A DNA stretch of 64,000 nt, from contig NZ_JPIM01000009.1 of NCBI RefSeq assembly GCF_000735195.1, forward strand, positions 1 to 64,000, read 5' to 3'. The notes beneath the pieces are model-generated. The model was not told the origin of the DNA. It did not search any database and was given only the letters and a program-made list of their open reading frames with translations. The translations under genes were made by a program, and so were the position numbers. Origin of the DNA: Chloroflexus sp. MS-G. Lineage in GTDB: Bacteria; Chloroflexota; Chloroflexia; Chloroflexales; Chloroflexaceae. Below, one piece after another: positions 1-9,071 of this stretch; the first letter of the stretch is position 1, and the number at the start of each line of letters is the position of its first letter.

Positions 1-107
1 CAAGGCCCGCGCTACTCAGGCTCCGGCGGATGTCAAGACGCGGGCTAAAGCCCGCGCTACTCAGGTCCGCGGCCGATGTCAAGACGCGGGCTAAAGCCCG
101 CGCTACA
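1..107. repeat. 46-bp tandem palindromic repeat at window edge
   Basis: Two full units begin at 29 and 75, a period of 46 bp, and part of an earlier unit occupies 1-20. Each unit starts GATGTCAAGACGCGGGC and contains the hairpin GCGGGC-TAAA-GCCCGC followed by GCTACTCAGG. The core and the following CGCNNACTCAGG-like tail resemble the 37-bp array at 40655-41570, so the two may be one family. No coding signal is seen here. The array may continue to the left of the window. Confidence 0.85.
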
Positions 108-137
108 GGGTATAGAGCGGTATTTCCAGAAACTCTC

Positions 138-839
138 TCAAACCATCCGCCGCCCCTTTACCACTTGATCGTCAGCAATCAGCCCGTCACGCACACTGAT
201 AATTCGCTCGGCGTATTGTGCAACATCATGCTCGTGTGTGACCAAAATGACAGTAATTCCCTGTTCGGCGTTAAGTCGCTGAAAAATACCCATAATCTCA
301 GCGCCGGTACGGGTATCGAGCGCGCCCGTTGGCTCGTCAGCCATAATGATGCGCGGTTCATTCACCAATGCCCGCGCAATCGCGACGCGCTGCTGTTGCC
401 CACCCGACAACTCATTCGGACGGTGATGCAGACGGTCTCCCATACCTACTGCTTCCAAAGCGCGCTGTGCTCGTTCCCGGCGATCAGGACGCCCTCTGCC
501 ATAGAGCATCGGTAATTCAACATTCCGCAACGCCGTTGTGCGTTGGAGCAACATATATTGCTGGAACACAAAGCCAATCTTCTCGTTACGAATAATTGCC
601 AGTTCATCGTCACTCAGTTCGCCAACATTGACCCCTTCCAGCAAATACTCGCCTGACGTTGGTCGGTCAAGACAACCGATAATATTCATCAGTGTGCTCT
701 TTCCACTGCCCGACGGTCCCATAATTGCGACCATCTCACCCTGTTGAATACTGAGCGAAATACCCCGCAGCGCGTGGACTTCGGTTTCGCCCATAATGTA
801 CACTTTTGTGATGTTGTGTAGTTGGATAAGTGGGATCAT
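138..839 (-). CDS. ABC transporter ATP-binding protein, MacB/LolD type
   Basis: ATPase subunit of an ABC exporter of the MacB/LolD/FtsE-like class, which powers export of lipoproteins, peptides or drugs together with a MacB-like permease. The 233 residues match the family length. Visible motifs: Walker [10 protein letters not shown] at 41-49, Q-loop near 93, signature LSGGQ at 144-148, Walker B IIMADEP at 164-170, and the H-loop histidine in LVTHEHD near 200. The MacB-class insert [20 protein letters not shown] is present. The ATG at 839 is the first in frame. No permease lies next to it in the window: upstream is divergent valS, and downstream are repeats and the window edge, so a permease may follow to the left. 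The substrate cannot be told. Confidence 0.93.
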   Translation of the reverse strand: MIPLIQLHNITKVYIMGETEVHALRGISLSIQQGEMVAIMGPSGSGKSTLMNIIGCLDRPTSGEYLLEGVNVGELSDDELAIIRNEKIGFVFQQYMLLQRTTALRNVELPMLYGRGRPDRRERAQRALEAVGMGDRLHHRPNELSGGQQQRVAIARALVNEPRIIMADEPTGALDTRTGAEIMGIFQRLNAEQGITVILVTHEHDVAQYAERIISVRDGLIADDQVVKGRRMV

Positions 840-1045
840 AGTTCCTCAAATGCTCATCAAGCCGTCTTGCAACATCGTCTGATCACATTGTACTTGAAAT
901 CATCTTGTGCCAATCTGCTAGGGATGCTAACTGCCAGTTCCCGATCCGGTCTCAGCCACCGTTACCACACCGTGTAATGATAGGTGAGACAGGTTCCTTC
1001 AATAGTACGGCCAACAACTGTCTGACACCGATTTGTCGCAAAGAC

Positions 1046-1054
1046 TGGTATAAT
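1046..1054 (+). promoter_or_regulatory. extended -10 promoter element of valS
   Basis: TGGTATAAT fits the extended -10 consensus TGnTATAAT. No good -35 box lies 16-18 bp upstream. Transcription would start near 1061, which makes the GTG at 1072 an unlikely start and favours ATG 1102. Confidence 0.6.
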
Positions 1055-1101
1055 AATGTCAATAATATGACGTGATACAATTGCTTTTTGTTGAGGTATT
1101 T

Positions 1102-3867
1102 ATGACCGATTCGACTGCTGCCCGTCCTTTAGAGATGGATAAAGCCTACGAACATCGTCTCGTCGAGCAGCGACTCTACGCATGGTGGGAACGGAGTGGT
1201 CTTTTTGCACCGCGTGACGATGCGCCGCGGCCACCGTTTGTTATTTCCATTCCTCCACCGAACGTTACCGGTGAGTTGCACCTCGGTCACGCGATGTTTG
1301 TGGCGATTGAAGACCTGCTGATCCGCTGGCGCCGTATGCAAGGCTACCAGACGCTCTGGGTACCTGGTACCGATCACGCCGGTATTGCTACCCAAACTCA
1401 GGTTGAGAAGTTGCTCGAACGTGAAGGTACCTCGCGCCAGGCAGTTGGACGTGAAGAGTTTCTGCGCCGTACCTGGGAATGGAAGGAAAAGTACGGCGGT
1501 GAGATTACTCGTCAGTTGCGCAGACTCGGTGCCTCGTGCGACTGGTCGCGTGAGCGGTTTACTCTCGATCCCGGTCTTTCGCGGGCAGTACACACCGCAT
1601 TTAAGCGGCTCTACGATGATGGTCTGATTTACCGCGGTACCTATCTAGTCAACTGGTCACCGAAATTACAGACCGCAGTTAGCGACCTTGAGGTCGAATA
1701 CGAAGAACGTCAAGTCTCGATCTGGTACGTGCGCTATCCAATTCGTACTGCGGATTGGTCTGGCCCAACAGTACCCTGGGGATCGGGACAATGGGCAGCC
1801 GGTGCAACCGAGTTTATCACCGTGGCGACGACACGCCCTGAAACGATTCTGGGTGATACAGCGGTAGCCGTTTCACCCGGTGATGCACGGTATGCTCACT
1901 TGGTTGGCAAGGAAGCTATTCTGCCGGCGTTAGGCCGTCCTATACCGATTATTGCCGATGAGTACGTCGATCCCGAATTCGGTTCTGGGGCGGTCAAGAT
2001 TACGCCAGCCCACGATAAGAATGACTATGAAGTCGGTAAGCGCCACCACTTACCGATGATTAATATTTTCAATCCTGATGCCACGATCAATGAAGCGGGT
2101 GGACCTTACGTGGGCCTAGATCGCTTCGAATGTCGCAAGGCCATCCTGGCCGATCTCGAACGTGAGGGTCTCTTGGTTAAGACCGAACCGCATAAGATGA
2201 ATGTTGGCATCAGTCAACGCGGTGGCGAAGTGATCGAACCACTCCTTTCTGAACAGTGGTTTGTGCGTACCCGTCCGCTAGCCGATCTGGCAATTGCCGC
2301 TGTGCGCGATGGGCGGGTGCGGATCGTACCTGAACGATTTGAGAAGGTCTACTTTCACTGGCTTGAAAACATTGAAGACTGGTGTATCTCGCGTCAGCTC
2401 TGGTGGGGGCATCGCATCCCGGTCTGGTATATGCCTGATGGCTCGATCGTCGTCCCCGACCCCGATGAGCCGCCACCGGCTGAAGGTGTGCAAGACCCCG
2501 ACGTCCTCGATACCTGGTTCAGCTCTGGCCTTTGGCCCTTCAGCACGCTTGGCTGGCCCGATGATACTGAAGATTACCGTCGTTTCTATCCCACCAGCGT
2601 GATGGAAACCGGGTACGACATTCTCTTCTTCTGGGTAGCCCGGATGATGATGATGGGGTGCTATTTGACCGGTCAACCACCCTTCCACACGGTTTATCTC
2701 CATGGCCTGGTGCGCGACGAGCATGGCCGTAAGATGTCGAAGACGTTTGGCAATGTGATCAATCCTCTCGACATCATCGAGCAGTACGGTGCTGATGCGC
2801 TGCGTTATACCTTGGTCACCAGTGGTACACCTGGCCAGGATGTCAATCTCAACCCGCAACGGATCGAGTCGGCTCGTAATTTTGCTAACAAAATCTGGAA
2901 TATCACTCGCTTTGTGATCGGTAAACTGGATGGTCTGCCGCGTGACGAATCGAGCAAGGTTAGTCTCGAGTCGTTGCAGACGGAACCCTATACCCTCGCC
3001 GACCGTTGGATTCTCTCACGCTACGCCCGCCTGGTGGCCGAAGTGGATCGCTTGCTGGAAGGGTACAATTTCGGTGAAGCTGGGCGACAAATTCACGATT
3101 TTCTCTGGGGTGAGTTTGCCGATTGGTACGTCGAGATTGCTAAAGTTCAGCTCGAAGGTGATGAGCAGCGTACCTTGTTGACCCGCAAGGTTCTCTATAC
3201 CGTTCTCGACGGAAGCTTACGTTTGCTACATCCCTTTATGCCCTTCGTCACCGAAGAGGTTTGGCGGTATTTGACCGAGGCCTACCAACGCTCTGATCCA
3301 GAACCAACGATGCCGTTCAACGAACTTGGTCTACGTACCTTGAGCTACGCATCGTATCCGACACCGATGGTAGGTTTTCAGGAAGAGGCGGTTGAAGCCG
3401 ATTGGAAGCTGGTGCAGGAACTCATTGTTGCCATTCGCAACGTGCGCAGTGAGTACAAGGTCGAACCGGCAAAATGGGTGGCAGCGACTATCGTAGCCGG
3501 TGAACGTACTGACCTCTTACAGTCACAGGCACCACTGATCAGTCGGTTGGCTCGCATAGCTATCAATGATCTGGTGATTGTTCCTGAACTCAACGAGCGT
3601 CCTGCGCAGGCAGCATCAATCGTGATCGGGGCGGTCGAATGTTTCCTCCCCCTGGCCGGTATGATCGATCTGGCTGCCGAACGGGCACGGCTGCAAAAAG
3701 AACTTGCTCAGGCTGAGGCTGATGTGGCTCGTCGCACTGCACGCCTGAATAACGAGAGCTTTACCAGTAAAGCCCCCGCACACGTTATTCAACGTGAACG
3801 TGAAGGACTGGAAGCAGCGCAAGCCGCTCTGGCCCGCCTCCGTGAGCGTCTTGCCGAACTTTCCTGA
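1102..3867 (+). CDS. valS: valyl-tRNA synthetase
   Basis: Class I aminoacyl-tRNA synthetase (EC 6.1.1.9) that charges tRNA-Val in the cytoplasm and edits misactivated threonine. The 921 residues are a usual bacterial length. The HIGH box appears as HLGH at 60-63, preceded by PPPNVTGELHLGHAM. The KMSKS box is KMSKT at 544-548. The editing-domain sequence TTRPETILGDTAVAV and the C-terminal ValS coiled coil (roughly the last 65 residues, AAERARLQKELAQAEADV) are present. The frame opens at GTG 1072, but GAGG precedes ATG 1102 at good spacing and the promoter lies at 1046-1054, so 1102 is chosen. No T-box leader is visible. Confidence 0.97.
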   Translation: MTDSTAARPLEMDKAYEHRLVEQRLYAWWERSGLFAPRDDAPRPPFVISIPPPNVTGELHLGHAMFVAIEDLLIRWRRMQGYQTLWVPGTDHAGIATQTQVEKLLEREGTSRQAVGREEFLRRTWEWKEKYGGEITRQLRRLGASCDWSRERFTLDPGLSRAVHTAFKRLYDDGLIYRGTYLVNWSPKLQTAVSDLEVEYEERQVSIWYVRYPIRTADWSGPTVPWGSGQWAAGATEFITVATTRPETILGDTAVAVSPGDARYAHLVGKEAILPALGRPIPIIADEYVDPEFGSGAVKITPAHDKNDYEVGKRHHLPMINIFNPDATINEAGGPYVGLDRFECRKAILADLEREGLLVKTEPHKMNVGISQRGGEVIEPLLSEQWFVRTRPLADLAIAAVRDGRVRIVPERFEKVYFHWLENIEDWCISRQLWWGHRIPVWYMPDGSIVVPDPDEPPPAEGVQDPDVLDTWFSSGLWPFSTLGWPDDTEDYRRFYPTSVMETGYDILFFWVARMMMMGCYLTGQPPFHTVYLHGLVRDEHGRKMSKTFGNVINPLDIIEQYGADALRYTLVTSGTPGQDVNLNPQRIESARNFANKIWNITRFVIGKLDGLPRDESSKVSLESLQTEPYTLADRWILSRYARLVAEVDRLLEGYNFGEAGRQIHDFLWGEFADWYVEIAKVQLEGDEQRTLLTRKVLYTVLDGSLRLLHPFMPFVTEEVWRYLTEAYQRSDPEPTMPFNELGLRTLSYASYPTPMVGFQEEAVEADWKLVQELIVAIRNVRSEYKVEPAKWVAATIVAGERTDLLQSQAPLISRLARIAINDLVIVPELNERPAQAASIVIGAVECFLPLAGMIDLAAERARLQKELAQAEADVARRTARLNNESFTSKAPAHVIQREREGLEAAQAALARLRERLAELS

Positions 3868-3912
3868 AAGGTGAGATTCCTCCGGTAGCTTTCTGCTCTC
3901 CCAGTTGCATTT

Positions 3913-3941
3913 GTAGGGGCGATGCGGTACATCGTCCCTAC
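3913..3941. repeat. GTAGGGGC palindromic element, possible bidirectional terminator
   Basis: GTAGGGGCGATG, a 5-base loop, then CATCGTCCCTAC: a 12-bp stem with one G-T pair. It sits between convergent valS and the MurJ-like gene, and the MurJ stop codon (3938-3940) falls inside its right arm. The same GTAGGGGC...GCCCCTAC design recurs at 10160, 17120 and 17378. There is no clear T-tract, so termination is an inference. Confidence 0.7.
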
Positions 3942-5329
3942 GATCCTTCAACGATAGTATCGGCTGTAATGTGCCATTCTGCCGGCGTATGAAGCCGGTA
4001 GAACAGCATACCGCACAGGATCGTGACTTCAACGACCCCACTGGCAACTGTGGCAATGGGAACGGCCAGAACACCGACTGTTGGCCACAACGCCATCGCT
4101 ACCCCCAGCCGACTGAGCAATTGGGCAGCATTGGCCATCAGTGGTGTGCGGGCATCACCAAGCGCAACCATCGCCCGTCCGCTGATCTCAACAATGACGT
4201 AAATCGGTAGGCCAAGGGTAAATACCTGGAGAATAGCAAAGGTCAGATCGCCAGCCGCACTATCAAAGGCTCCACGCTCGAAGATCAGTCGGATCAACCA
4301 GCGACCGCCACCGATTAAGGCCAGCGCACTGAAGGTGGCGAGTATGACGGCGATCCCAACAGCAGTAAGCCAGCGCTGTCGAAACAGGGCACGATGACGG
4401 TTTACCGCAGCCGCAGCCAGATAGGGAAACGCAGCCTGACCAATTGCCATGCCACACAGCCGTTGCGGTAAGTTACCGAGCAAGAGGGCGTTGTGCATTG
4501 CGCCCAATCCAGTTGCCTGGCCGCCTAAACTGGCAATCGCAGTATCTACGATAGCGTTTCCATAGTTGATCGTCCCTGAAATCGCACCAGGTATCGCCAG
4601 GTGGAGAGTCCCTCGTACCAGTGGATCGCGCAGATGCCATGCCGGTCGCAGCTTGAGCCGATGATGCCAGAGGCCGGGGATCAAGATTACCAGTTGGATC
4701 ACCGAATCTCCCAGCGAACCAATAGCCGCCGTCACGATGGTCGGTTCTGGCATAAGCAGAGTCAGAATAATCATCGTGTTACGTAAAGCAATTCCTGCTG
4801 CTGGTAAAAAGAACTGACCACGAGCAATCAATACCGCACTGAGAACACCTTCAGCAGTGAGGAGCACGATTTCGGCAATCAGGATGCGCGTCAGTAACGT
4901 CGCGAGTGCTTGTGTTTGCGGATCAAGACCCGGCGCAACAATCCAGCGCAGGAGTGACGGTGCACTGAGCCAGAGGGTAAAAGTAACCGGTATGGCGACC
5001 ACCAGCATCAGGGTTAACATCCGGCTGACCAACAACGAGATGGCACGTCCATTCTTGCGCGCTGCGATCAGAAGGTGGGGAACAAGGGCATTGGTTAAGG
5101 CACCACCGGCAATCAATGTGCTAACCGTTTCCGAAAGTCGAAACGCCGCGTAGAGCGCTGCTGCTTCTTCACCTACTCCGAAATGAGCATTAAAGAGGAT
5201 TTGCCGGACTACGCCTAGCGCTGCTGAAATGAGAAAGGCTGCCATGAAGATAAGCGAGCCTTCTGCCGTTGAAAGGCTAAGCGTTGGCCAGGCGTACCAC
5301 GGCGTTGTTCTGAGACGTTGCCAGATCAT
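3938..5329 (-). CDS. murJ: MurJ/MviN-family lipid II flippase-like membrane protein
   Basis: A multi-spanning membrane protein of the MOP superfamily. Family members move lipid II, the peptidoglycan precursor, across the cytoplasmic membrane. The N-terminal stretch LGVVRQILFNAHFGVG followed by AFRLSETVSTLIAGGAL is characteristic of MviN/MurJ, and about a dozen hydrophobic segments follow. At 463 residues it is a little shorter than the 510-530 common for MurJ, so some paralogue in envelope or exopolysaccharide export is possible. The ATG at 5329 has no strong Shine-Dalgarno. Its last codons lie inside a dispersed palindrome. It is convergent with valS. Confidence 0.85.
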   Translation of the reverse strand: MIWQRLRTTPWYAWPTLSLSTAEGSLIFMAAFLISAALGVVRQILFNAHFGVGEEAAALYAAFRLSETVSTLIAGGALTNALVPHLLIAARKNGRAISLLVSRMLTLMLVVAIPVTFTLWLSAPSLLRWIVAPGLDPQTQALATLLTRILIAEIVLLTAEGVLSAVLIARGQFFLPAAGIALRNTMIILTLLMPEPTIVTAAIGSLGDSVIQLVILIPGLWHHRLKLRPAWHLRDPLVRGTLHLAIPGAISGTINYGNAIVDTAIASLGGQATGLGAMHNALLLGNLPQRLCGMAIGQAAFPYLAAAAVNRHRALFRQRWLTAVGIAVILATFSALALIGGGRWLIRLIFERGAFDSAAGDLTFAILQVFTLGLPIYVIVEISGRAMVALGDARTPLMANAAQLLSRLGVAMALWPTVGVLAVPIATVASGVVEVTILCGMLFYRLHTPAEWHITADTIVEGS

Positions 5330-5562
5330 AAATGAATGCAGTCCTGATGTAACACAATGGCTTTTCCTGACAATGACGGCTTTTGTTGCCGAGAATGAGC
5401 GATAGTCTGAACCGCTCTCTATCGTAAGGTTCGGGTAAGCGTCTCTTTCTGAACGAGGCAGTACAACCGCTCACGAAAGTGCCATTGGCTCTAGATGCGT
5501 ACAATTTCCCCCTGCCAATATGCGTGCTGGTTGTCATCATAGCAGATATTTGATCCGTGTCG

Positions 5563-5570
5563 ATTATAAT
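5563..5570. promoter_or_regulatory. self-complementary -10-like box between divergent genes
   Basis: ATTATAAT reads as a TATAAT -10 box on both strands and lies in the 349-bp gap between murJ and the DUF58 gene at 5679. Convincing -35 boxes are absent on either side. Nothing else is recognisable in 5330-5678. Confidence 0.35.
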
Positions 5571-5678
5571 AGAACCAAATCATACCTGACCGTATCTGTC
5601 AGAGTATCAGTGCGACGAACACAATTCTTTCAAGACTGCTATGATCTGCCATCGCATCGGTGAGCAGCAAAGGGCATC

Positions 5679-7028
5679 ATGCACATGGGTTCTATCCTGC
5701 CAACCCCCCGACTCTTGTTTCTTGTCTTACTAGCGACCCCACTGATTGCCGGTGCAGCATTTGTCTCTTTTCTCAATTGGATAGCAGTGCTCTATTTGCT
5801 AGTGGTCGGCGGTATTCTGGTCAGCGATGTTCTGTTATCGCCACAACCCGATCAGATTGAAGCTGAGCGATTGCACGACACTCGCTTTTCACTGGGAGCC
5901 GACAATCTTATCACCATACTGGTAACCAACACCAGTGCTCAGCCACTACGGTTTACATTGCGTGATGAATACCCAGTTGAGCTGCCGGTTGATCGTGATC
6001 TGTTGTCGGGTGTTGCCGAACCCTTTGGTCTGTGCGAATTACGCTATCACGTGCGTCCACAACGGCGCGGTGATTATCAATTTGGCGACATTGTCATGCG
6101 CTACGAAGGCATACTCGGCTGTCACCAACGCCAGGTACGCTTTCCGGCCTCCCGACCGGTGCAGGTGTATCCGAATCTGCTTGAAGCGCGCAAGTACGAT
6201 CTATTGGTGCGACGTGGTCAATTGCAGACCATAGGCTTGCGTTCGATCCGACAGTTAGGTCAGGGGGGTGAGTTCGAGCACTTACGTGACTACACAACTG
6301 ATGATGAGTATCGTCGAATTAACTGGAAGGCAACCGCTCGTCGGGGCAAGCCGATTGTGGCCGAGATTGAAGCCGAACGCAGTCAACATATCATCTCGGT
6401 GATCGATGCCGGTCGATTAATGACTACTCCGGTTGCCGATCCGTTAAATCCAGCCGATCCCGGTTTAACCCGCCTCGATTACGTGGTCAACACAGCCCTG
6501 ATGCTCAGCTTTGTGGTTCTCAGGAAGGGTGATCAGGCCGGGATGCTGACCTTTGCCGGTAAGGTTGAGCATTTCATTGCCCCACGTAAAGGCAAAGTAC
6601 AATTTCAACGCCTGCTCGAAGCGCTCTACAATGTGCAATCACAGCCGGTTGAAGCTAACCTGAGCGCTGCCTTACATTACATCGAACAGCACCAACCACG
6701 GCGAGCATTGATTGTCATTTTTACCGATGTGACGAATCCATCGGTCGTCCAACCACTGATCACGCAAATTCGCCGCCTGGCGCGTCGTCATTTACCGCTT
6801 CTGGTTACGATCAGCGATCCCAACATAACCGGTGTAGCCGGACGTCCGGTACGTGATAGTCAGGGTCTGTTCCGCCGTTTGGTCGCTGAGCAGTTGGCCG
6901 ATGAGCGCCGCACCCTTCTCGAGCAGATTCAGCGCAGTGGCGCGCTCACTCTTGATATACCGGCGACTGAGTTGACCGTTTCGGTCGTCAATACCTATCT
7001 GCGTCTGAAAGAAGAGGCACGGTTGTAA
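5679..7028 (+). CDS. DUF58 domain membrane protein
   Basis: A 449-residue protein with two hydrophobic segments in the first 55 residues and the DUF58 domain in the second half. The DUF58 hallmark is LRDYTTDDEYRRINWKATAR near residues 206-225. It is followed by a von Willebrand-A-like fold in which the metal-site region reads VIDAGRLM, lacking the DxSxS motif. DUF58 proteins usually occur with MoxR ATPases and VWA proteins; their biochemical role is not established. Starts at ATG 5679 or 5685 cannot be separated. It is followed 5 bp later by the M14 peptidase, so the two are probably co-transcribed. It is one of three DUF58 genes in the window. Confidence 0.85.
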   Translation: MHMGSILPTPRLLFLVLLATPLIAGAAFVSFLNWIAVLYLLVVGGILVSDVLLSPQPDQIEAERLHDTRFSLGADNLITILVTNTSAQPLRFTLRDEYPVELPVDRDLLSGVAEPFGLCELRYHVRPQRRGDYQFGDIVMRYEGILGCHQRQVRFPASRPVQVYPNLLEARKYDLLVRRGQLQTIGLRSIRQLGQGGEFEHLRDYTTDDEYRRINWKATARRGKPIVAEIEAERSQHIISVIDAGRLMTTPVADPLNPADPGLTRLDYVVNTALMLSFVVLRKGDQAGMLTFAGKVEHFIAPRKGKVQFQRLLEALYNVQSQPVEANLSAALHYIEQHQPRRALIVIFTDVTNPSVVQPLITQIRRLARRHLPLLVTISDPNITGVAGRPVRDSQGLFRRLVAEQLADERRTLLEQIQRSGALTLDIPATELTVSVVNTYLRLKEEARL

Positions 7029-7033
7029 GGAAT

Positions 7034-8329
7034 ATGATTCATGTTGTTCTGATGTTGCTGCTTGTATTCAGTCATCTGTACCGTGTGGTGCCTGTGCAGG
7101 CGCCACCGGTACGAACCATCGAGATTGGTCGTTCCGCTGAAGGACGCCCAATCGAGGCGGTAGTGTTTGGTGATGGTTCCCGTAAACTGGTGGTCGTCGG
7201 CGCCACTCATGGCGCTCCTGAAGCCAATACCTATCGCTTAGCACTGGCCCTGATCGAGCACTTTCGCGCTCATCCCACTGAAATACCGCCAGACGTGCGG
7301 TTAGCGATCATTCCGGTGCTTAATCCTGATGGGCTGGCCCGTGGATGGCGTTTCGACGCGGCTGGAGTGGATTTGAACCGGAACATGGACACCTCTCACG
7401 ATACCTGCCCAGAGAATGACTGGCGACCTCGGGTGCAGGGTGCACGCGGTATTGTCTCGGATACTGGTGGACCCTACCCAGATTCGCAGATTGAAAGTCG
7501 TATCATCCGGGCTTTTCTCCTCGATGCAGCAGGTGCCATCTTTCTCCACTCTAACGCAGGGCTGGTCTTTCCGGCCAGTTGTGAGCACTCACCTTCGATT
7601 GCGATGGCACAAATTTATGCCGCGGCAGCCGGTTATCAATACACCCGTTTCTGGGATCGGTACACGATCACCGGTGGAATGCACGATTGGGCTGCCGGTT
7701 TGGGAATTGCAGCGATTACTCCTGAACTGCTGACCGGCGACCAAATCGAGTTCACCGAGAATCTGGCCGGTTTGCGCGCCGTGCTGAGGCATTCCGCTGA
7801 AGTATTACCTTTGCCTGAAGCGGGAATGATTAACGAAATACCGGTACCGCCTGTCATCTACCGTTTCTGGCGAGCAATGGGTGGTGAAGACCGTTTTGGG
7901 GTACCGTTGGCTCCGGCGACGGAAACAACCACTGGTATGCGTCAACGCTTCACACGAGTAGTCATCGAAGTTGATGAAACCCAACGCGACACGATAACCT
8001 ACGTTCGTCTGGCCGCAGTGGGTAAGGAGGCAATGATCGCGCTGGCCTACGGTGGTGCTGACGCCACAGCGCCACCCATCGACTGGTCATCAGGACCCTT
8101 CGCAGAGTTTTGGCAACGTGGCGGTGGCCAATTTGTATTCGGTGATCCACTCAGCACACCGTTCACAGGCCGGCTCAGCGATGGCACGAGTCGCCTGACC
8201 CAATATTTTACCCGTGCTGTGTTTCTCCTCGAACCGGCGAATGGTCGGATTGAGCTTGCTCCACTTGGACTGTGGGATGCTGCTCGCAACCAACTGGCAG
8301 TGCCGGTCGTGCAACATACTATTCGCTAG
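7034..8329 (+). CDS. secreted M14-family carboxypeptidase with LGFP-like repeats
   Basis: An N-terminal hydrophobic segment (residues 1-23) suggests export. Residues about 28-260 resemble zinc carboxypeptidases of family M14: GATHGAPEANTY near 57-68 with candidate ligands H59 and E63, LNPDG, DLNRN (substrate-binding Arg), FLHSN (third zinc ligand) and a glutamate in the TPELLTGDQIEFTEN region as possible catalytic base. Spacing of the first pair is H-x3-E instead of the usual H-x2-E. Residues about 275-420 carry two LGFP-like repeats (GGEDRFGVPLAP and GGGQFVFGDPL with QYFTRAVF), a module common on Chloroflexi secreted enzymes. It likely acts on peptides or cell wall outside the cytoplasm. It overlaps the convergent acetyltransferase by 11 bp. 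Confidence 0.82.
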   Translation: MIHVVLMLLLVFSHLYRVVPVQAPPVRTIEIGRSAEGRPIEAVVFGDGSRKLVVVGATHGAPEANTYRLALALIEHFRAHPTEIPPDVRLAIIPVLNPDGLARGWRFDAAGVDLNRNMDTSHDTCPENDWRPRVQGARGIVSDTGGPYPDSQIESRIIRAFLLDAAGAIFLHSNAGLVFPASCEHSPSIAMAQIYAAAAGYQYTRFWDRYTITGGMHDWAAGLGIAAITPELLTGDQIEFTENLAGLRAVLRHSAEVLPLPEAGMINEIPVPPVIYRFWRAMGGEDRFGVPLAPATETTTGMRQRFTRVVIEVDETQRDTITYVRLAAVGKEAMIALAYGGADATAPPIDWSSGPFAEFWQRGGGQFVFGDPLSTPFTGRLSDGTSRLTQYFTRAVFLLEPANGRIELAPLGLWDAARNQLAVPVVQHTIR

Positions 8330-8915
8330 TTGTTTCACCAACAACTGTTACCCGCCCACATGCCGGACAGGTCCGCGCTTCAGGCTGCTGCACCGGTCCA
8401 CCGGGTAATCGCACACCGCACGGGCACACATAGCCAACCAACCGGGCCGGGTTGCCCATCACTAGCCCGTAATCGGGAATGCTGCGCGTCACTACCGAAC
8501 CGGCTGCGACCATGGCAAAACGCCCAATCGTGATACCACACACAATTGTTGCATTAGCACCAATGCTCGCTCCATACCGCACCAGCGTCGGCGTCACCGT
8601 CCAATCCTCTAACCCCTTGAGTGTGCCATCGGGATTAATCGCACGCGGTGTCTTATCGTTGGTAAAACAGGCGTGCGGGCCTACAAACACCCCATCTTCA
8701 ATCGTTACCCCACGAAAGACGGAAACATTACTCTGAATCTTAACCCGACTACCGACTTTTACACCGGCATCGAAATAACAGCCTTTACCGATGATGGACT
8801 CACTCCCAATGCTCACATCCTCGCGAATCTGAGTCCAATGCCAGACACGGGTATTATCACCGATGGCGGCTTTCGGATCGACAGTTGCAGTTGAATGAAT
8901 AATTGCCGGACTCAT
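8319..8915 (-). CDS. hexapeptide-repeat sugar N/O-acetyltransferase with C-terminal Cys pairs
   Basis: A 198-residue left-handed beta-helix acyltransferase. Hexapeptide repeats run from residue 5 to about 150 (VDPKAAIG, VSIGSESIIGKG, VKVGSRVKI, FVGPHACFTNDKTPRA). The FVGP...FTNDKxPRA segment is typical of WbpD/WlbB-type enzymes, which acetylate UDP-3-amino sugars for surface polysaccharides. A short tail with CPCG and CPAC could bind zinc, an uncommon addition. AAGGAGA lies 6-7 bp before ATG 8915, giving a confident start. No polysaccharide genes flank it. Confidence 0.85.
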   Translation of the reverse strand: MSPAIIHSTATVDPKAAIGDNTRVWHWTQIREDVSIGSESIIGKGCYFDAGVKVGSRVKIQSNVSVFRGVTIEDGVFVGPHACFTNDKTPRAINPDGTLKGLEDWTVTPTLVRYGASIGANATIVCGITIGRFAMVAAGSVVTRSIPDYGLVMGNPARLVGYVCPCGVRLPGGPVQQPEARTCPACGRVTVVGETTSE

Positions 8916-9071
8916 TATGCTTTCTCCTTAACAAATGCAATATTAGGACAACCGACTGCTAATTCTACTTTATCACAATGGAATCGATCCTGAACAGAAC
9001 GATAGGAGCAGGTGTCTAACCCGCTCCATTGGAGTAAGGTTCAACCGAATTACCACGGTCAACTTTTCAGA

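Noticed and set aside
1072..1101. GTG start for valS at 1072
   Set aside because: It lies about 11 bp after the predicted transcription start; ATG 1102 has a Shine-Dalgarno and matches the family N-terminus.
840..1101. T-box riboswitch upstream of valS
   Set aside because: No T-box consensus, specifier hairpin or terminator-antiterminator pair is visible, and the leader after the promoter is only about 40 bases.
2278..2859. 193-codon frame opposite valS
   Set aside because: Antisense shadow of a highly conserved tRNA synthetase region.
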